This document shows positions 13,101-25,573 of a DNA stretch of 64,000 nt, in pieces. The position numbers were made by a program, and so were the translations under genes. Under the pieces are notes generated by a model. That model was not told the DNA's origin, made no database searches, and saw only the letters and a program-made list of their open reading frames with translations. Numbering within the stretch: position 1 is the first letter of the stretch; each line of letters opens with the position of its first letter. Location of the stretch: NCBI RefSeq assembly GCF_051622035.1, contig NC_135365.1:16472001-16536000 (forward strand), read 5' to 3'. Source of the DNA: Arctopsyche grandis. Lineage: Eukaryota > Arthropoda > Insecta > Trichoptera > Hydropsychidae.

Positions 13101-16100
13101 ATCATGCTTTCGGGAGTTCCAATGGGCTCGAGGTTATTCTTTGTATAGTTGTGCCTCAAGGTTGTTTGATGTGCGGTCGAGTGATGATACCGTGCTTCTG
13201 GGGTTCCCGCAGGCTCGCGATCGTTAACATGGAGTGAGTCAAATTTTGTCTTTTCCCTTTGTGAACGAAGATATTTCAGGCAAGGTTGGCTCTGCATGCT
13301 CGTACAGGAACACAATTATGTTATCGTCAGACTTGTGTTTTACGGAGAAATAGATCAATCTTGATTCGAGATCGTACAAGCTGAGCTATATTCATACAAT
13401 ACATATAATATTGAAATTTATTTTTCAGATTTGGAACAGAAGGAATCGTCTATGAATTGTTTGGAAATGGAGCTGAACTTTTCACTGTCGATAACAGAAC
13501 TGGTGTTATAACAGTAGCATTTTGTGCTACCCCCGGTGAAAATCATTGCTTAGATTTTGAAACAAAACCCGATTTCTTTTTAAATTATAAAGTGTGTATA
13601 GTTTTTAAATAAAAGTTTTAATAACCGTTCTTTGTTTCCTAATTTTATATAAAAATGTATTTTTTAGGCAACTGACGATGATGGTTCTGGTCAAAATATG
13701 GTAGTTCCCTTAAAGATTTCTTTGTACGATACTAATGATAATGCTCCAGAATTTTTAAGCCCAGTTTACGTATCGTCTATAGATGAAGGAGCTTTGAAAT
13801 TTGATCCTGAATTAATTGTAATGATAAATTCATAACATTATACATATAAATATTTAAATGTTTGTATTTCATTATTTTAACTAAATATTATTTTAGGTGC
13901 AAGCTGTTGATCCTGATAAAACATCAGTTATTTCATACTCCCTTGTCGAAGGATTAAACAGTGAACTATTCTCAGTAGACAGTGTTACTGGTAAAATTGG
14001 CATACAGGGGACAAATGGCTTAGATATGACTCACGTTAAAGAAGATCATGTCACTTTGATTGTTCAGGTACACAATTTACAAAATAAATTTTCATAAAAC
14101 AATTATGTATATTAATAATATTTCTCTAATTTATAGGCAAGTGACGGTATATTTAACACAACTTGTCGAATCGAAATAGTGATAAAGGATGTTAATAACA
14201 ATGCACCAATATTTGAAATGAATCATTATAATGCATCCGTATCTGAAGATGCTCCTATTGGTAATTTTAAATGTATACTATTCTCCTTCGTTCCCTTAAA
14301 TCCAAGATTGGGATAGGATCCCAACGTTTTAATCAGATTCCTTCAGGATAACCTATTTTGTCTTGATACTAGATCCTATTCATATTGGACTCGTAACCTA
14401 TTACATGGTTGTTTTTCTTAACAGCATTTGAGTATGCACCCCAGCCAGATAAATATTTGATTCGATACTCTACTATCCAATATTGATGCTTCTTATAGAT
14501 GTTTTATAACTGAGTACAACAAATTGTCAAGAACTCTCAATACCCCTGCTACTCCCATTTTTCTATTCAGAGCCTTAGTTTGTCTTCCATCGCTTGTAAA
14601 TATTGACTGTATATTTAATTGTATTGATTTATGCTTGTAGGCACTGATCTAATTAGAGTTGTTGCTAGCGACATGGACAGTGGAATGAATTCTGAAATTA
14701 AATACTCAATACAAAAAGGAGCCTTTGAAGATTTCGCAATAGAGAAAGATACTGGGCGTGTTACTATAGCATCTAAATTGGACTATGATAGAAGAAATAC
14801 TTATCAAATGCAAATTATTGCTGTTGATCAAGGTATGTATTTATTTGCAGCTTAGAACATAGAGTTTAGATAATTTTCTTATTAAATCTATCAAATTTCA
14901 ATGCTGCTTGGATCGCATATGTAATGAAAATGAAATTAATGCAATAATCTTCAGTCTGATGTTTTTATATTATAGGAACGCCAAGTTTGACGGGAACGAC
15001 AATGTTGACTGTAGTCGTATTAAATGCCAATGATAAATCTCCTTATTTTTCTCCACAAACGCAAAGAGCTGAGGTATGGCAAATTACACAGCAACAAAAA
15101 AAATTACCAGAGCGGAGACTAACCAATCTTTACTAAGTTTGGCCACTGTACCTCACGGAGTACAGCGGTCGGACTACATGCCATCTCGCTTGCACCAACA
15201 CATTTCGCGTTTCAAACGTATACACAACGAGAGCATTTAAATTGCAATTACCGCTTGAGTTAGTACGTTTAGATTAAAAAAAAATATTGAGATATAAAAC
15301 CAATCCTTATAAACGTGGTGAAATAAAAAAAATTGTCAAATAAATGCAAAATAGCATGGAGAAGAAATCCGTAAAAAAAAAATATTTTTGACTTAAAATT
15401 AGCTAGACAATTAATTATAAGTATTTTATAGCAATGAAATATCACAATCAATAGGAAAAACATCTGACTATTGTTTCCAATACTCATTTTGAGCACAGCA
15501 ATACTATATTTTGAGTTAAAAAACGTAAAAGCCAAAAAACTGTAAAAATCGCGCATTTTTTTAAACGCTCATATCTCGTAAACGATCACCAACCAATAAA
15601 AATCATTCTCATTTTCGAATTCAGTGGTTCAGTCAAAGTTAGTAAAGATTGGTTAGTCTCCGCTCTGGCAACTCAAAAACGTTTGTTGCTCAACGTTATC
15701 AATTATGAGGTTCGAAATTTGGTTAATTTGAGTTAATTAAAATTTTATTTGTTATTGAAGGTTTCCGTGGATGCTGAAATTGGAACTGTAATACATAAAC
15801 TGACCGCGTCTGATCCGGACGTGCTGTCATTTGAAGATTTAAAATATGATTTGGGATTTCTACCAATAACAGCCGTTGATAAGAATGGAAAGCAAGTTAG
15901 TGCATTGTCGTCAATGGTTTGTTTGAATATGTGTGACCTTTAGATTGATTGATTTTTTTTTAGGTTCAAGAAACTTCTGTATTCAGGCAATGGTTCCAAG
16001 TGGAAGAAGACGGAAGTGTTAAAGTTGTACAACCTCTCGACCGTAATATAGCTGCTGTTGTAACGTTGCCTGTTAATGTTGTAGATACGTCTGCCACTAG

Positions 16101-19100
16101 TATGCAAATATCTCAAGGTTTGTTTTGGTTTAATTTAGAGTCGATTTATCAAGCCATCACAATGATAGCTATAAATGAAAATAAGGAGCCCTCACGACTG
16201 CCTACACTAGATGAGAATATTTTCACTACCATGTATTCCGACAAAGTAATTGAAAAAGTAAAACTATAGACCCACCCATCCTACTAGAGCTAGATAGAAT
16301 AGAATTTCTGAACTTTGCACGGGATTTTGAGCCTTATATGCGCCTATTTATTGTTTTAAGGTTCAAAATTGGTTGAATATATTACTGAGAGTTGAATGCC
16401 ATCTATTCAATTTGCTTAAAATTCATATATACCAGTCAAAATTAGTTTTTTGTGGAACCATACTGAAACCTCGTTTATGTGACGTCACGTCTGTTGAAAA
16501 ATGGCGACGATAAGTCTCAATTGTATGAATAATGATTATTTGGCAATTAAGCCAAAACTACGAGATATATTATGTATTTTATTATTTAAAATAATACTTT
16601 ATGTGTTAATTAACATATCTGGTTACTTGAGTAAATATTAATATCTGTAAGGTCGAAAACTCGATTGCCAAATTCATGAAAAAGGTGCCGCGTACAGGGC
16701 TTGTTCGCTATATTTATTGCCGCGGGCAAAGGGTTTATTTGGCATTGTATATGCAAATGTATGAAAATCCTCCACTTTTTTTTCAGGTGTATTGATCATT
16801 ACGATAGTCGACGTAAACTCTTCACCGCCTTCCTTCAGACAGTTGCGTTTCACAGAAAGGCTTGTAGAAGAACAACCGCCGAACACGACTCTCGCAACAT
16901 TCCACGCTACAGACGTTGAATCGAGCATTTCGCACTATGCAATAGACCCACCGAATCAATATTTCCAAATCGATAATGTTACAGGTATTTTTGAATTTTA
17001 ATAATTCATTCGGATAAAATTGAATTTTACATATGTACTTCATGATGTATGATTTTCATTTTTATATAGGCATCGTTCGTTCAACTCAACGTATCGACTA
17101 TGAGAGGGTTCATCAAATAAATTTCACAGTGGTAGCTTACGATACCGGTGTTCCACAACTCTCCACATCTGTAGGAGTCACGGTAAACGTTGTTAATATA
17201 AATGACGAAGAACCAGTGTTCGATGAAGCGACCATGTATGAAGCCGTCTTGGAAGAAAACTCGCCAGCAGGTGCTCTTGTTTTAACTGTGCACGCCACCG
17301 ACAAAGATCAAGGTATTTATTTTATTTGAATTGATTATGAGATTGTTTAGTGATAATGAGTTACTAAAGAATTCGTTTTCAATAGGGGTATTCGGAGAAA
17401 TACGGTACAGTATATCTGGAGAGCAAGCCGAACTCTTTACTATGGATGTTATTACGGGAGAGTTGAAAGTCGCTTCAGGTGCTATTATAGATCGTGAAGT
17501 TATGGATGATATTTGGCTTCAAGCTATGGCTGTTGACAATGCTCCGGTTGCAGTGAGAAAAACTGCAAGCGTTCCTGTTAGTAGTGCAAATATATATATT
17601 TTTAGTATTGAATCATGGATATAGAATAACATAGATGAGCCATTACGTACATTTTTGGTCGGAGATGTTGTCGCCACCAACTGAGAGGTGGGGGGGGGGG
17701 GTTTAACTAGCGGGGAAGTGGTGAAAAAAAGGTCGACGCAGTGGTCAGCAACCAGTTTATGTACATATGTACATGCATTGAAGTTTTATTTTATTTTATT
17801 GGACACTCCGCGTGACAGTAAAAATATTTAGCTATACACACTATATTAAACTACAAATGTATGTTACTATAATAAAACCATCATTAACTATAACAATATT
17901 TAAATATTAGTAACTTCCACAAGGATCAATTTTAAAGCTGACAATTCAATATTTAGTTCATTGTTTGTAGTTTTAAACTTAATGTCAATTTCTGAATTTC
18001 CTTCAGTGTCAACAAGATATATCTGTGGCAGAGGTTGTCGACCGCTGTTCCATCAGTGCTTAGAACACTACATATATGGCGCCGATATTTCATTATATGT
18101 TAAAATACTACTATAATTGAAAACATTATATATTAATTCTTACATATTTTATGTTTTCTTTAATTGTAACACAATTTCACTGAACACGTTGGCATTTTCG
18201 AAAAATGTCAATCGACTACTTAGAAGCTAACTAGCTACTGAGAGTTGGACCATGCACTACTTTGTTTGTGCATGGTCCAACAGGGTGACCGGCTTAGGGC
18301 GTAAGGGCGTATCTATGGTTATTCTATATCTATGTATTGAATACATAAAAATTAGTTCAATATTATATCTGAAAATATGTATTGTTTTCAGGTTCATATT
18401 AAAATAAAAGATTTAAACGACAACTCTCCCGTATTCGGACAGAGGACTTATAAAGCATCAGTTGCTGAAAATCTATCATTGAATCCTCCTGCACCTATAC
18501 TTCAAGTCAGAGCCGAAGATAAAGACAGTTCTTTGAATGGTCAAATCAAATATACAATCTTAGACCAAACTCTGCCTGGTATATATTATTGGTTTAATTT
18601 AATATCCTATTCGGTTTTTTATTTATTTATTTGTAATAAATGATTATATTTTATCCATTTACAGGAGCGTTCTCTTTAGATGAAACTACTGGAGTGCTAT
18701 ATCCATCACTTCCATTGTCTGGAAATACTAGTCATCATTTGAAAGTCTCTGCTGTTGATCGCCTTGGAGCAGGTCCTCATTCTGACACAGCATTTATTGA
18801 TATCAATGTTGATAGTGTAAATCAGCATAGTCCTGAGTGGGTTACACCAGCTAAAAACGAATCTAACTTTTTCATACCAGAAGTAATATATTCCTAAGTT
18901 TTTTTTATATAATGTATATTAACACTATGGCGAGAACATACGTTTTATTGAACTCAAACTAACATCTGATTATGTCGTCATTACGCTAATGTGTCATATA
19001 AATTCACCACTCAATATAGGTATGTATAATAGCATCATATGTAACTTAATTTGGTGGGAAAGTGTAATCGATAGTTAACTGCTAATTTGAGTTTGATTTA

Positions 19101-22100
19101 CCGTATGTTTTCTAAACCCTGCTCTCTACAGTTCTTTTCTTTCGTGATGGCTACATATTCATTTATATTTATTGTATTTTTAGAATGCCGCTCAGGCTGA
19201 CATTGTGTTGATGACGGTTAAAGCAACTGATCAAGATTTAGGAGAAAATGGACGAGTCACTTACTACCTGAAAGTGGGAAATAAAAATGTTCACGAAACT
19301 AAAGAGTTTACTTTGGATGAAATATCTGGAGAACTACGTACGAAAGTCTTTTTGGATAGAGAGCAAAAAGACGAGTATCAGGTGAGTTTTGTAAATATGA
19401 TTTATTCTTTGACTGTTATTGAATTTGTTATAACAAATTTTAAATTGTCCCATTTTTAGCTAGTTTTAGTGGCCACTGATCAAGGCTCTCCCTCTCGTTT
19501 CGAATCGGTTAGATTTATTAATGTATATCTGAACGATTCAAATGATAACAAACCACAGTTCCCAAAAGATATATATGAATTTACAGTGAGTGAAAATCAA
19601 CCTCCTAGTATTTTAATTGGTATGTTCTTATACTTGCAGTAAATTTTTTTAAATTAAGTTTGGGATATTACAATGAAAATCATTGTTTCGACAGGTACCG
19701 TCAAAGCCATCGACAAGGATACGGGTGACAATGGAAAAGTATATTATCACATAATCGACGGAAATCAAAAAGGAATGTTTTCAATCGACCGAACTCAAGG
19801 ATCAATTCGAACAAATTATTCATTAGATAGGTACATAAGTTTAACTATACAAACATTTTTTTTTATATTCAGTTTAATATAAAATTGCTTTTTTGTTTAT
19901 TAGAGAAGACAAGGATGAATATACATTGACGATATATGCAAGCAATGAACTAATTCTAAATGGGAAAAGTGAAGAAATTTTAAATTCTCTCGAAAGAAAG
20001 GGCCCGGAGACTGCTAACGATACAAAAATATACAAAACAGATAAAGAAAAGACAATAACACAAGTAGAAATCAGGATATTGGATGAGAATGATAATCCAC
20101 CATCCTTTGAAAAGGAGGTTTATTATGCTGGTAAAATATATTATATATGTTATACATACGTTATACATATATATTTTTAAATAAACCATTATGCTTATTT
20201 CATTTGGGATTTTAGGTGTGAAATCGACTGCGAAATCAAGCGAACCCATTCTTTCAGTCAAAGCCAAAGATCCTGACTTCGAAGCGAACGGTACCATCAG
20301 CTATTTCATTTCAGCATCAAACTTATATAAATTCGACAATGTACATTCGAGTGGATCCATAGTACCATCTCCGTTCAATATAACCCAAGAAGGTAAATAA
20401 ATATTTTAATACATACATATGTATGTTCTTGAATCATCTTCGGTTCGCAGACGATATATTTTTAATAGCTCGCGATTCAGCTGACCTACTTAACAGACTA
20501 ACACAGCTGGACAGGGAAATTAGGGTTAAAAATTAACGTAGATAAGATCAAACTAATGTTCAATAGTCATTGCATGCCTGATAGCATCTCATTAGCTGAC
20601 AAACCAGTAAAGCAACTATTTATATATAGGTCAAATGATTGACATGTCCGGTAGTAAATATGAAGAGATAAAGAGACATATGAAAGTAGGTCGGAGAGTA
20701 TTTGGACGAATGAATGTTGTTATTAAATTAAAAATGGCCCTCTGCCTGAAGAAAAAGATCTTCAATCAATGCGTTTTGCCAGTGATGACGTATGGGTGTG
20801 AAACTTGGACACTGAACGTAAAAATGCTACACAAAGCCCAATGCACTCAAAGAAGTATGGAACGCTGTATGCTCGAAATAACAAGGAAAGACAGGAAGCG
20901 GAACATGTGGGTGAGAAGTATGACAAGGGTAGTGGACATAGTGGATAGAGTAAAGAGATTGAAATGACAATGGGTGGGCCACGTGGCTAGAAGAATGGAC
21001 GAAATGTGGACAAAATAAGTGCTTGAATGGTATCTAAGAGGTGTGCAAAAGGGTAAAAGGAAGACCGCAGGGAAGATGGGTAAACGAAATTATGAAAATA
21101 TGAGGGGTGAGATGGATGAGAGTTGTGCAAAACAGAGACGAGTGGAAGCGTGTTGGAGAGGCCTTCATCCAGCAGTGGATGGTGAATGGCTGTAGATGGG
21201 GTTTGGTGCAAGCGATCGACACGCACCAGGCAGACTGAACCACAGATTAACTGGATGGCCGCCTTAAACGCAATTCTCGACTTCTCGACAAGACGAGATT
21301 GCACATCAGATGACGACTAACCTTTCGATGTGCACAGACGCAATTATTAAAATGATAATTATTAAAATTGAGTTGGATCTTTCTGGCGAGTTTAATAAGG
21401 CAAAATTTGGAACTAAAGTATCAGAAGCACAGAACTTATACAGGGTAGGTATGTCGGGACTTCGGGTAGATTTCGCTTAGTGTAAGTGCGAGCAGTGCGC
21501 ACGCATAAGGTACACGTGTTATTAATCTGTGGTTCAGTCTGGCGCTTGTCGATCATTTGCACCGCATCCCTGTAGATGATGACAATGATGATATGTTGTA
21601 TTAAACTCACTAATAAGGTTCATATTGATTGAATTGAATAATTCTTTTAGGATTGCTATTGACTGCTGATTTCATGGCCGAATACAACCAAGACAGATTT
21701 GTTCTCAACATTATGGCGCAAGAGACGCAGCCTCCGTATCGACAAACCAATGCAGACGTTCATGTAAGTCATACTAAATCCTACTAAGAAATATTTAGTA
21801 TTTGTATATGTATTAACATTCGATATATCATAGATATGGGTCGTCACGGCTGAGCAATTAGTACGGATCGTTTTCTCAAGTCCATGCACTCAAGTCAATA
21901 AACAGCAGTCGAATGTAGTCTCTCGATTATCCAATGCTACACGTTCTATCATTGTCCTCGATGCCATCAAGCATTATGTTCATCCGGATTATAAAGACTG
22001 GTGATTATCAAATGCACGTATTGTAAGTTGAATTTTTGAATGGGTTTGTTAATGTTGTGTTGTGATGTTTAGGTGCGATGTTCATATGCATGTTGTCGAT

Positions 22101-24545
22101 CCGTTGACGTCTAGAGTGTTGCCCGTAGAAAGGGTGATTGAAATGATCGACGGTCAATATGATCATCTTAAGGATTTATATGAAGATACTGGTATAAAAA
22201 CTTTGGAGGCAGCTAGTACGTCGAATAAAAGTAAGAAGAAAAAAAGTTGTATATTAAAAATTTAATTTATTTGTTATTAATGAATTGGATGTTTATTTTT
22301 TAGCAAACCAAGAATCGTTCGATCCGGCATTGGCTGCTCTAATTGCAATATTGATTGTTCTATTTACTGGAATTGTTACTTTTATTGTTGTTTGTAGCTG
22401 TTTGAAACAATGGTAATTTTTTTTTTGAGCTGATTTTATTTTATATTTAAATATGTATATACAATATATACCAAGAAAGCCTAGCAGGTAAACCCAAATG
22501 CAGGTAAACCCCCCTTCCTAGACAGTTAATTACAAACATTGCAGCATTTTTTATTACATAAATCGCTGTATATCGGGAGATTGAAGAACACGAAATTAGC
22601 AATTAATTAATTAATTAATTAATCCATAGAGACACCAATGGATTTAGACTTGCACATAAATTTTTACATATTGTACATAAATCAAATTCAGATATTTGTG
22701 ACATAGCAGGCAGGATGGTTTTTGCCAATTTGATGGAGGCACCGTTTCAATAATGAAATCAGATAAATTGGCAAACTCTGATAGGAAACGATCGACTTGG
22801 ATCACAAATATCCAAGTCTGACCAACAGCATTAAAGATCAGCACGGGATTGAACCCGGTAATCTCTCAGTGCTAAACATAAACGCAAACACCGAGCTATA
22901 CTGCTGACTTTGATTCAAATTTGTCTTTTCCTTTATTTATTAAAAAAATATTGTAGTATTATCAGTGGCGTCGCTAGGGGTGGTGTCACCTAAAAAATAT
23001 TTTTTATTAACTATTAATATTTTTTAATGGTTATTACTTACAAGAGAGAAGCTAAGTTCACACGTCGTTTCTGGATTGCGTCTCCGTCTGACTTAATCAG
23101 TTAACCTTCTTACCTTTAGGTACATATACTGATTTCTCAGGAATTCAAACAAAAGCCAATTATGGCTCATATTTGATGCTATATATATGTAGCTGTTTTG
23201 AAGATGGGTAGACGAAATTAATAAAATGTATGGGGTGAGATGGATAAGAGTGGCACAAAACAGAGATGAGTGGAAGCGTGTTGGAGAGGCCTTCATCCAG
23301 CAGTGGATAGTGAATCGCTGTATATGATGATATAGCTGCACCAGACAGATTTCGCGGTAGCTGTATAAATACAGAAAGCTGTATATATACAGAAATTTCA
23401 ATGAGACGTGTAACCGTTCGAGGACCATCATAAAACGAATATTTCGAATTAGCGTTTTTTAATTTGAACAATTTGGTATCACCCCAAAAATGGTGTCATC
23501 CAGTGCAGACCGCACTCCCCGCATGGGCCTAGCGACGCTACTGAGTATTATATAATAATAAGTTGTCTTTACTTTTTTATTGCAATTGTATGTACATGTA
23601 TACAAATATAAGAATATTTTCATTATAAAAGAAAATTATGTATGTAATATGGGTGACCGTGAAAAAGTCGAAAATATTCGTTTATGAAAAACGGTTAGTA
23701 TATATATCAGTGGCGTGCGGTAAAACTGTCTCTCACCCCGTCGTACATCCTCACTTAATTTGCGCGAGCAGGATACAACAGGAACAAGAGGAACAGGCTT
23801 TTCCTACCGTATCCTGCGCGCGCACATTAAACAAGGCTGTGTGACAAAAAGAGAGATAATTTCGACGCATGCCACTCATATATATTGTATATACATAGTA
23901 CTGTTTACCATGCACCCTTTTTTTTTTTTGATCTTTCGATTTTCGATCTTTGCCTTCGGATATTTGGTTTTTCGACCGTTTCACATTTGGACCCATGTAA
24001 TATATACTGAAAAATTTTCAGGGTTCTACCAATGCCAGCTGAAAATGGCATGGTGGAGAAAGGATCCGTCCGAGAGAGAAGTAGACGACTCTTACAAGAG
24101 CTCAGCAGTACTGATAATCCACTGTGGGCTGAGCATAAGTTGCGTCTGTACGAAGAGCAAGAGTTGACTATGAACGTGTTCGGCGAAAACAACGATGGAT
24201 ATCCACAGTCGCAAGACTTACCTCCGGTAAATTCGATATACAAATGTAAATGATATAGGCTTAATTCTCAATACTAGATATTTTATCAATACTTTGCATT
24301 GGAAATAATCACAGGTGGACAACACGTATGCAACGATACAAGGTAGCGGCGAAAGAGACTATGCGACTTTGAACGCTCCGAGGAGCTCGGGTCAGATTGG
24401 AAACGCCTCGTTGTCCAGCGACAGTCACATGGGGCCCAATAATATATCGTTCGAAGCGATGTTAGGCTTTCAGGGTAGTACGTTTCAGCCCGAGTTGCCG
24501 GCCACGCCCGAGCCGCCGCCTAGAAGTAATCATTTCCAAAATTAG
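10177..24545 (+). CDS. Cad87A: Cadherin-87A, non-classical cadherin (35 coding exons)
   Basis: Calcium-dependent adhesion protein of the plasma membrane. Exons: 10177-10222, 10307-10428, 10508-10594, 10676-10804, 10885-11010, 11083-11217, 11306-11498, 11585-11697, 11923-12120, 12284-12440, 12537-12724, 13429-13591, 13668-13817, 13897-14067, 14137-14260, 14641-14832, 14976-15073, 15761-15895, 15964-16117, 16787-16984, 17070-17312, 17386-17576, 18392-18578, 18665-18882, 19184-19381, 19460-19619, 19695-19830, 19904-20130, 20216-20392, 21651-21763, 21834-22000, 22073-22230, 22304-22412, 24022-24226, 24315-24545. The product is about 1865 aa. It has a signal peptide (MGLRFLLFLFILYEKG), 13 linker motifs of the DxNDNxPxF type implying about 14 extracellular cadherin domains, one membrane segment (ALAALIAILIVLFTGIVTF) in the 22304 exon, and a short tail with VDNTYATIQ and no catenin-binding region. 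Order and wording of domains match insect Cad87A. All junctions keep phase except one extra A near 12420. An acceptor at 10155 implies a 5' UTR intron. Confidence 0.95.
12903..13312 (-). mobile_element. Solo LTR in Cad87A intron 11, same family as 39200-39890
   Basis: Read on the minus strand, it shares an ordered series of blocks with the copy near 39700: CTCTGGAGTTCA, CCTTCG..GTA..TAAAATAATAC, an AATAAAGA signal and CCATAGGC-GGGA. A start near TGTTCCTGTACG is likely; ends are approximate. There is no internal retroviral coding sequence. Confidence 0.65.
15090..15690. mobile_element. TIR transposon in Cad87A intron 17
   Basis: Outer words AGCAACAAA face each other. A perfect inverted repeat of about 30 bases starts CCAGAGCGGAGACTAACCAA on the left and pairs with 15636-15667. 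A related element with diverged ends lies at 61797-62276. No transposase. Confidence 0.75.
16298..16733. mobile_element. piggyBac-like MITE, truncated copy
   Basis: Collinear with 44930-45356 over its whole length and ends in GCGGGCAAAGGG, the piggyBac-like terminal word. The left terminal repeat and the TTAA are missing. It lies in Cad87A intron 19. Confidence 0.7.
17614..18334. mobile_element. hAT-like non-autonomous transposon, copy 1
   Basis: Terminal repeats CATGGATATAGAATAACATA and, from the right, CATAGATATAGAATAACCAT. A perfect 8-base target duplication TATTGAAT is at 17606-17613 and 18335-18342. It contains a G12 run at 17690-17701. It lies in Cad87A intron 22 and is homologous to 24777-25573. 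Confidence 0.9.
20435..21597 (+). mobile_element. LINE 3' fragment (RTE-like), interrupted by a MITE
   Basis: 5'-truncated non-LTR retrotransposon in Cad87A intron 29. FADDIFLIARDSADLLNRL near 20450-20510 is the reverse transcriptase catalytic motif region. 20635-20967 reads the C-terminal region VLPVMTYGCETWTL and GHVARRMDE beyond a stop. Frames are broken. The 3' end, GCTGTAGATG plus a GATGATG-like tail, is split by the insertion at 21199-21570. Shorter pieces of the same LINE lie at 23195-23330 and 53725-53935. Confidence 0.8.
21199..21570. mobile_element. MITE nested in the LINE
   Basis: Long inverted ends of about 45 bases (left GGGTTTGGTGCAAGCGATCG, right on the reverse strand GGGATGCGGTGCAAATGATC), then shared CAGACTGAACCACAGATTAA. 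A perfect 8-base duplication TGTAGATG at 21191-21198 and 21571-21578 is itself LINE tail sequence, so the MITE inserted after the LINE. Confidence 0.85.
22471..22912 (-). mobile_element. tRNA-derived SINE in Cad87A intron 33
   Basis: On the minus strand the head holds an A box TATAGCTCGGTG (22889-22900) and a B box GGGTTCAATCC (22846-22856), the internal RNA polymerase III promoter. The body matches 5983-6224 and 62777-62945. Confidence 0.8.
22963..23543. mobile_element. hAT-like element with nested LINE piece
   Basis: Ends CAGTGGCGTCGCTAGGGG and, from the right, CAGTAGCGTCGCTAGGCC. A perfect 8-base duplication AGTATTAT is at 22955-22962 and 23544-23551. Within it, 23195-23330 is a piece of the LINE 3' end (AGTGGAAGCGTGTTGGAGAG). 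Confidence 0.85.
23708..23878. mobile_element. Small hAT-like MITE
   Basis: Ends CAGTGGCGTGCGGT and, from the right, GAGTGGCATGCGTCG, followed inward by similar CTGTCTCTC and TTATCTCTC. It is flanked by ATATATAT on both sides, which is weak because the region is simple. The interior matches the foldback arms at 57491-57882. Confidence 0.55.
23907..23996. mobile_element. Half-arm of the foldback family in Cad87A intron 33
   Basis: Contains GTTTACCATGCACC, GATCTTTCGATTTTCGATCT and GTTTCACATT..GGACCC, collinear with the right arm of 57491-57882. It ends about 25 bases before the acceptor of the next Cad87A exon. Confidence 0.6.
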
Positions 24546-24776
24546 GGATAGTGATGTTGATATGTGCCAATACAAAATAGATTTTATTTCATATATATGT
24601 ATGTATTATTAAACACAACGAATCAAATGTATATTAATTATTAGTTTAATCCTGCTTGTTCATACGCTGTAATATGTATATTGAAGCGTCTTCGGTGATC
24701 CGACGGCGGGTATATTATGAGAGATTAAATAAGCTCACTTTGTTGTAATTGATGTAGTTAGTGATTGATGTTGGTC

Positions 24777-25573
24777 CATAGATGTAGAATAACCTAGATA
24801 TGCCATTACATACAAATTTCGTTGGAGATCTTGTCGCCACTAACTGAGGGGTGCGGGGGGTTTAACTAGCGGGGAAGTGGTGAAAACAAAGGAAGGAACG
24901 CAGCGGTCGGCAGTGGTAAGCAACCAGTTTATGTACATATGTACATGCATTGAAGTTTTATTTTATTTATAACTTTATTTTATTGGACACTCCGCGTGAC
25001 AGTAAACCAAACTAATAAAGCCATTTTAAGAAAAAAATATTTAGCTATACACACTATATTAAACTACAAATGTATGTTACTATAATAAAACCATCATTAA
25101 CTATTACAATATTTAAACATTAGTAACTTCCACAAGGATCAATTTTAAAGCTGACACTTTAATATTTAGTTCATTGCTTGTAGTTTTAAACTTAATGTCG
25201 ATTGCTGAATTTCCTTCAGTGTCAACAAAATATACCCGTGGCAAAGGTTGTCGACCGCTGTTCCATCAGTGTTTAGAACACTACATACATTGCGCCATAT
25301 TTCATTAATGTTAAAATACTACTATAATTGAAGACATTATATATTAATTCTTACTTATGATATGAGATGCCATCCGCCTTTTTATGTTTTCTTGAGCAAT
25401 TGTAACACAATTTCACTGAACACGTTGGCATTTTCGAAAAATGTTCCTACTTAGAAGCTAACTAGCTACTGAGAGAGAGTGTGCATCATCTGTACTTTTT
25501 TTTGTGTGTGCATGCTTCAACAGGGTGATCGGCTTAGAGCGTCAAGGCGTATCTATGGTATTCTATATCTATG
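24777..25573. mobile_element. hAT-like non-autonomous transposon, copy 2
   Basis: Same family as 17614-18334. Terminal repeats CATAGATGTAGAATAACCTA and, from the right, CATAGATATAGAATACCATA. A perfect 8-base duplication TGTTGGTC is at 24769-24776 and 25574-25581. It lies just after the Cad87A stop codon, possibly inside the 3' UTR. Confidence 0.9.

Noticed and set aside
12998-13315. Minus-strand open frame of 105 codons in a Cad87A intron
   Set aside because: It coincides with a solo LTR that has a homologous copy elsewhere in the window.
20635-20967. Open frame of 110 codons as a host gene
   Set aside because: It is the C-terminal part of a LINE reverse transcriptase region, with the FADD motif just upstream and broken frames.
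22830-22912. tRNA gene suggested by A and B boxes
   Set aside because: The spacing and the attached dispersed body fit a tRNA-derived SINE; no complete cloverleaf was found.
10177-24545. Cad87A as a pseudogene because of the frameshift
   Set aside because: Only one base in about 5600 is out of place, in an A run, and all splice sites are intact.
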